Below are positions 58,670 to 64,000 of a stretch of 64,000 bases of DNA, piece by piece. Position numbers and translations under genes: made by a program. The stretch lies in contig NMRA01000343.1 of assembly GCA_002633005.1 (NCBI GenBank), positions 427,820 through 491,819 on the forward strand. The letters run 5' to 3'. The first letter of the stretch is position 1, and each line of letters opens with the position of its first letter. Under the pieces are notes generated by a model, which saw only the letters and a list, made by a program, of their open reading frames with translations, did no database searches and was not told the DNA's origin. The stretch comes from Phoronis australis (lineage: Eukaryota > Phoronida > Phoronidae).

Positions 58670-60370
58670 CTATGATATAAACCGTCAAAGTTAGAGAAAT
58701 GTAGACATTAAAGATCATACAGAAGCTAAACAAACAGGACCCTGACCTCGTCCCCAGCAAGTTGCCTATTCCGTGAAGGCGCGGGCCATGAGGTGCTGCC
58801 TTAGCAGATACATGAAGGACAACAGGGGTGTTTAACTTTCGTTATTAATGTTGGCTGCATTTTAGTTGCACTCTGGCTTCTTCTCATGTATCAATGTTTG
58901 GGTTGTGATGACGCACATTTATTCCAGTGAATTTATCTGTCCGTCTATCAAATGTATTACTATTCTCCTGGACAAGACATTTGTAACTTTTGTTACGTTT
59001 TCTTGGTGGTTTTTTCGCGTTGACGCTTACGCTATTTCTGATCCTGACTAACACTTACACTAACATACTAATACAAGCACTTACATACCACGAAAGAAAG
59101 CATGAATAAACGAAAATGAAGTTCAATTCTCAAAATGGTGTTTTTTTTTAAATTCCTCTGCAGATGCCACAACCAGATGGACTTGAGCAGTAGTTCCCGT
59201 GGTCGATTTCTGCCGGCACAGGGTCAAGGATTTTTCATTTTGCATCCGAGCGGCAAATTGAAAGCAGGTGATTTGTCGATTATTTCAAAGTTTTATTATA
59301 CAAGTTTTTGTCTATTTACACGCTATACCCATACCCCAACGATATGCTGCGACCCAAGGATACCAAAAAACGGAAGAAGAAGGGTTTAAGACGAAAATTA
59401 TGAAGGTGAACTAACGTTTCTTGCATTTCATACAGCTTTAGTATAAGGGTACATCTCGGCACTCTGAAAGTTCTGAAGTCCTGACACCCAAAATACGTCT
59501 ATTGAAAATGCTTTTAAAAAGGCCTTATCTGGCCGAAAAGAAAGCTAGTTAGTTCAAAACTGGTTCGAACATCTATGATACTACAGACCTCAACGACAGC
59601 AGAGCAGCAAAGTCTTAGCTGCGGTGAACCGAAATATGAAAATGTAAATTAAAGCGACAGCTCAGTGCTCATTGAAAATTTTTGTTTGGATCCTTCCCAG
59701 AGACACTGACTCTTTGAAGAACTGGTTTCAAACAGGCACGTGCTTACAAACCTACGAACGTTTTGCTGGAAGTCATTGTTCAGAACCTCGTGTCATAAAA
59801 TTTCGAACTTTTAGCTTTCGAACTAATGGACTTCAGGACTTGTGTGGATCTTCGGATTTATGTATTTGTGGACTTGCAAAACTTGGGAACCATGAATACC
59901 GGGAATTCATAACTTCGGCCAACTCTTTCTCACTTCTAGTTTAAAATTGAGGTCGTATGTTTTTACCACTTGCAATGGGTTGATTTCCTTTTAACCTTAT
60001 TGTAGATTTTTTAGAGATTTGACCATTCGTTGAAACGCTGGACTTCGACGTTGCAAACAATGACAGTGTACCAAAGTACCACTTACACGAATGACACCAG
60101 GGCCAAAAGGTATGGTGCTGTTCAGTTATAAACACCCTAGAAGCTAAGTTTCGAATGCATGCGAGTTCTATGAGCCATCAAAACTTTACCGAACACTTGT
60201 TTGATTTGGAAAAGCAAAGTGAAAAATCTACTCGCCAGCCATTCAGCCATCTGTCTTTGTTCATATACACTCTTTCACACCAGGTTTCATCACATAAAAG
60301 ACAAATTCACATTGATAGTAAAACAACTGTATCAATAACAAAATCGAATTTGATTTAATGAAGTGACTTT
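58670..60370 (+). repeat. Tandem module copy 3, right portion, with Ig-like exon remnant
   Basis: Continues the module interrupted at 57157, runs through the GATGCCACAACCAGATGG and AAGGCCTTATCTGG blocks, and includes another Ig-like exon remnant at 60055-60135 (NDTRAKRYGAVQL, frame otherwise broken). GAGCCATCAAAACTTTACCG follows. Confidence 0.7.
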
Positions 60371-60640
60371 AAACACTTGATGGAACTGTGCTCAACCGCC
60401 ATCTTCAGTTGGTCTCCTACTGTCCTTAATTGTTTCGTCCCTAAACCAAGACCATCTCTAGAAGGCGGGACAACAAGAGTTGATCAGGCTCTGTCTGACG
60501 GTTGTTGGTGGTGTTGCTGTTGGTATTTCATCCAAATCCAACAAGATGCCTGTTCAACTTCAGTGGCTACGTCGCGTATAAGAGCCTTCTTTCTTGACAC
60601 GGAGACGCCAAGAGACCTCGCCATGGTAATGAGCGAAATT
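60371..60640 (+). other. Spacer with unassigned open frame
   Basis: A 90-codon open frame (60377-60649) has no recognised domain. The sequence is not shared with other module copies as far as I can see. Confidence 0.3.
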
Positions 60641-62090
60641 ATTCCATAAGTGATATCAGAAACACTCTTAATGTTCTAAAGTGTGATCATTTCCTTTTCA
60701 TTTTTTGGACCGTGTTTAAATCTTAGTATTTGAACAGTTTACCTAAATCTGACCATCGATTTCTGAGATATAAGCCTTCAAACTCAAAAAACCCCATAAA
60801 ATTTAGCAAAAAAAAAACCCCAAACATTGTTAGTAAAACAATGGTATCAATATAACATAATCAAAATATATTTGATAAAAATATTCGGGAAGTGATCACA
60901 GAAACACTGTTGATGTGGTGAACTATGATCAATTCATTTTCGTGTTGTGATAGGTGTTTAAATCATAGTATGTGGCATTTGACCTAAATCTGAACAGCTA
61001 TTTTTGAGGGTCATACAGAACCTGAACAAGCAGGACCCTGACCTATCAACCACTTCCAGTGAACGAGGGATGTCACCGGACCACCAACACAAAATAACAC
61101 CAGAGACGGAAATCTAAAAAAGACCAGGAAGTTGCCTCTTCCGTGAGGGCACGTCGACGAGATGAGGTCTTACCCGATACATAGGGGACGATAGAATTAT
61201 ATAACTTTCATTACTGAATGCAATGTGATCTCGCTGACACTTGCAGTTACAGCTCTCCACCTGTGACAACTGTGTTATATCCAGATTATTGTAATAAAGT
61301 GTTTACTGTATTTTTGTTGTACTCTAGGTTGTACTCATGTTTTAGTATTTGGGATGTGATGATACACGCTAATGCTACTTCTAATAACGACTAACAATTG
61401 CACTAACATACTAAGACAAGCCATAACATACTAAGAAAAATAGAATGGCTGAATCCAAAATACGTTCAAGGTTCAAAGTTCAATGGTGAATTCCTTTGCA
61501 GATGCCACAAGTAGCTGAACAGTGGTTCCCATGATCGACTTCTGCCGTGGCGCAGACAAGGATTTCTCAATTAATATGGGAGTGGCAAATTAAAAACATT
61601 AGTTGATATCTCGATTGTTTGTAAATTTTATTAATGCACGTTTTTGTTTATTTGATCGCCATAACGATCGCAACAACGATACCACGCAGCCCACAGGTAA
61701 CCAAAACCGAACAAGAAGGATGAACGACGAAAATTAACAACCGGACACTAAAATTAAGAAAGTAATTAAACGTAGCTTGCCAGTCATAGTGCATTAGTAT
61801 AAATAGGGTGGAGCTCGATACACAGAAGCTTAACATATCTGAAGGCAAATTATGGGGCTACTAAAAGTAAAAGGCCCTGTAAGGTCGAAGGCTCACCAAT
61901 CCGACAGGAAGTAAAGCTATTTAGGTCGAAACTAGTCCGAATGTCTATGAGCCCAGAAACCCGTGACTTAATGTCATCGCCAGCGGTGCAGCAAGACTGT
62001 AGTAGCGGTAAAGGAAAATTTAAAAATATAAATAAATGTAATAGCGCAGTGTACATTGCCAAAGATTTCTTAGGTCATTTCGAGAGGCAC
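60641..62090 (+). repeat. Tandem module copy 4
   Basis: Repeats the TGATCATTTCCTTTTCATTT block twice (60685 and 60925), then the VIQNLNKQDPDL block, TTACCCGATACATAGGGGACG, GATGCCACAAGTAGCTGA and AAGGCCCTGTAAGG. No Ig-like exon was found inside this copy. Confidence 0.7.
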
Positions 62091-62700
62091 TAAAATACAT
62101 TTATTCTAATGTCGTTTTGTGAACAGTGTTTGAATCACAATATTTGAAAGTTTTACACAAATGTTAGAGATATAAACCTTCAAAGTTGGAGAAATGTATA
62201 CGTTATTCCTTGAGTCATAAAGGACCTGGACAAGCAGGGCAGTGACTTCGTCACCAATGCCAGTGAAGCAAAGATGTCCCTGAACCACCAAGACAAAATA
62301 ACTCCAAAGTCGGAAAGGTAAAAAAATCCCGGAAGTTGCCTCTTCCGTGAGGTCGTGCATCATGAGATGAATGAAAAATCAGACATCCGACTTTGCTCTT
62401 GTACACGGTTTCACACCTGGTTTCAGGGCATAGTCTCTAATTCTGTGGAGCAGAAGACTGGTAGTTTTGTAATTTCATTTCGGGTGATCTGTGTTACATT
62501 CCTTCTCGGAGGTTAATTTCATTTAGTCTTAATTGCTTTATGTAATTTAAGTGACTTTGCCTGTTGTTAAACCACTAGATTTTGATTGAATTGTCTATCA
62601 TTAACATGCGGGACCACGGCGTCACAACCAGTTACAGCGCACCAAATTTCCTGCAGTACCACAAACACGATCGACAACAGAGTCTCAAGATTTCATGATG
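62091..62700 (+). repeat. Tandem module copy 5, truncated, with Ig-like exon remnant
   Basis: Contains the DFVTNASEAKMSLNHQDK block (62235-62295, donor-like GGTAAAAAA after it) and a broken Ig-like exon at 62600-62700 (STTNTIDNRVSRFHDV in one frame, INMRD in another). It runs into a LINE fragment. Confidence 0.6.
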
Positions 62701-62734
62701 TCATTTTAATAACTAGAGGTGGGGATTTCTTTCT

Positions 62735-63610
62735 TAAAGCTGATGGACCTGAATTTCCTTGGCTAACAAGGCGTTTAATAATGCATCGAAGCGAACTAAG
62801 AATATTTATTCGAATATTCTCCATCAATTGTCTTGAAAAAGCCTGTTCCAGTCAACATTCTTCAAAGCTTTCAAGTGGCGTAAGACAAGATGGTATACTA
62901 TTGGGCAACCTTTTCAATGTGGACATGGTTGGACTTGTATCATTTTGAGTGACTCTATAATTGTCTGTGCAGTCATATCTCCTGTGTACGTCAATCATCT
63001 TATGCATGCCGAAGATCTTGTTCTGTTCTTACCCACAGTTGATGGTATTTTTGAACCTCTTGCAGTAAGTGGGCATTATGGTAAACCACATGAGCTTGAA
63101 TATCATTATCAAGGGTACTGTTATGTGTTTTAAAAGTAGATTGTTAGGAACTTCTGTATTGCACAGCTTATATTAATGTGGTGATCCTTTAAATATTGTA
63201 CAAGAGATAGAATATTTGGTGATATTATAATTAGTTTCACTATGGATAGCTGTGACATCTCACGAAGACGGAAAAAGCTATATATCCAAGCCTACTATAT
63301 AACTAAAAAAATTCTATATGAGTAGTCTCCCTGTCAAAATCAGATGCGTATCACTTTTTGTGCTCCAATGCATACTGCCCACCGGTTGATGGAATTTCAA
63401 CATGTTTAATACCTCATATCGTTATCAAGAGTTTCATAGGCTTTTCTAAATTTGAAGGTTCCAGTACTGTACATTTTGATGCTCAGTGTTGTATGTAGAT
63501 TCTGCACAAACGTATTTACACAATTTGATATGATGTCGGAGACATTTCTACTGTCATTGAATGAATGAATCCGATCTTAAGTTTTCTTCTAAAATCCGTA
63601 TTCGTGCAGT
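62735..63610 (+). pseudogene. Non-LTR reverse transcriptase fragment, decayed
   Basis: KLSSGVRQDGILLGNLFNV corresponds to the xGVRQGGxLSPxLFNV motif. VNHLMHAEDLVLFLPTVDG corresponds to the YADD box with the first two positions changed to H-A-E-D. DISRRRKKLYIQAYYITKK and HFDAQCCM continue the C-terminal part in broken frames to about 63600. Several stops are present and the catalytic box is altered, so it is inactive. Confidence 0.8.
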
Positions 63611-63975
63611 TTGTATTAGGGTTTATATTTTCAAATAATTTAGTATAGGTTAACTTTTGTAAAACTTGCAATGAAGTTATATTTCAAGCGTTGGTTTCTT
63701 ACGGTCACATTTTCATGTTGTACTGTTCAAAGTATTTCAGTAATCTTTACTTTATACCTATAAGTTTCTATCTAGAATTAACTAAGCAGTCGCAAGAGTA
63801 GATGTGGCAATATAGCATGCATAAGATTGACTTGAGGTTCAGGGGTCTAGATGACGTGACTGCCGTCGGAATGTTCAAACGTGGTTTGATTACAAAACAA
63901 TAAACAGCTGAAGAGTATTCCACAGGATGACATAAATAAGCAACAACACGTTTGTGTACATTGATTAAAAGATTC
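63611..63975. other. Intergenic, nothing recognised
   Basis: No gene or repeat identified. Confidence 0.4.
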
Positions 63976-63979
63976 ACCG

Positions 63980-64000
63980 AACGGCAACGGCAACGGCAAC
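63980..64000 (+). repeat. (GGCAAC)n hexamer run at window edge
   Basis: GAACGGCAACGGCAACGGCAAC continues to the last base; the array probably extends beyond the window. Confidence 0.85.

Overview
This is a window of animal nuclear genome. It is AT-rich, intron-containing and gene-poor, and it is crowded with decayed retroelements, foldback/MITE-like elements and tandem duplications. There is no sign of bacterial gene organisation. Animal origin follows from a spliced ionotropic glutamate receptor, secreted phospholipase A2 exons, immunoglobulin-like exon remnants, several non-LTR retrotransposon clades and GIY-YIG Penelope-like elements. I suspect a marine invertebrate, possibly a deuterostome such as a hemichordate or lancelet, but I cannot prove this from the sequence. 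One assembly gap (26850-27688) is present.

Layout. (1) 0.7-14.4 kb, minus strand: the 5' half of an AMPA-like ionotropic glutamate receptor gene. Five exons can be read with consistent splice phases: a signal-peptide exon at 14.3 kb, an 8.2-kb first intron, then amino-terminal-domain exons at 5.9, 3.6, 1.7 and 0.7 kb. The gene continues off the left edge. (2) 17-30 kb: a locus of duplicated secreted phospholipase A2 exons on the minus strand, with three last exons and only two catalytic His-Asp exons. It is broken up by LINE fragments, an L1-like LINE across the gap, and a Penelope-like fragment with a snap-back inverted repeat. (3) 30-47 kb: mostly non-genic, with tRNA-like sequences, nested palindromic MITEs, another L1-like fragment, another Penelope-like fragment and microsatellites. 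(4) 33-38, 51 and 53.7-58.7 kb: copies of a roughly 1.5-kb element, called X here. X has a hairpin start, a (TCCG)n tract, an end that mirrors its start, and a run of about 150-bp internal units. Each unit carries a GCGCC-CCTAGTGGC core that looks like a CTCF binding site. (5) 48-62.6 kb: at least five diverged copies of a module containing Ig-like exon remnants, interrupted by X copies, a foldback element and a DDE transposon. (6) 62.7-63.6 kb: a decayed LINE reverse transcriptase.

The receptor exons are the only gene I would call with high confidence. The phospholipase locus may still express something: a catalytic exon is phase-compatible with an intact downstream last exon even though its nearest last exon is frameshifted. 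The rest of the window is mainly a record of transposition and segmental duplication. The most unusual items are the CTCF-like motif arrays inside element X, the PLA2 exon array, the Penelope snap-back structure and the Ig-exon tandem array.
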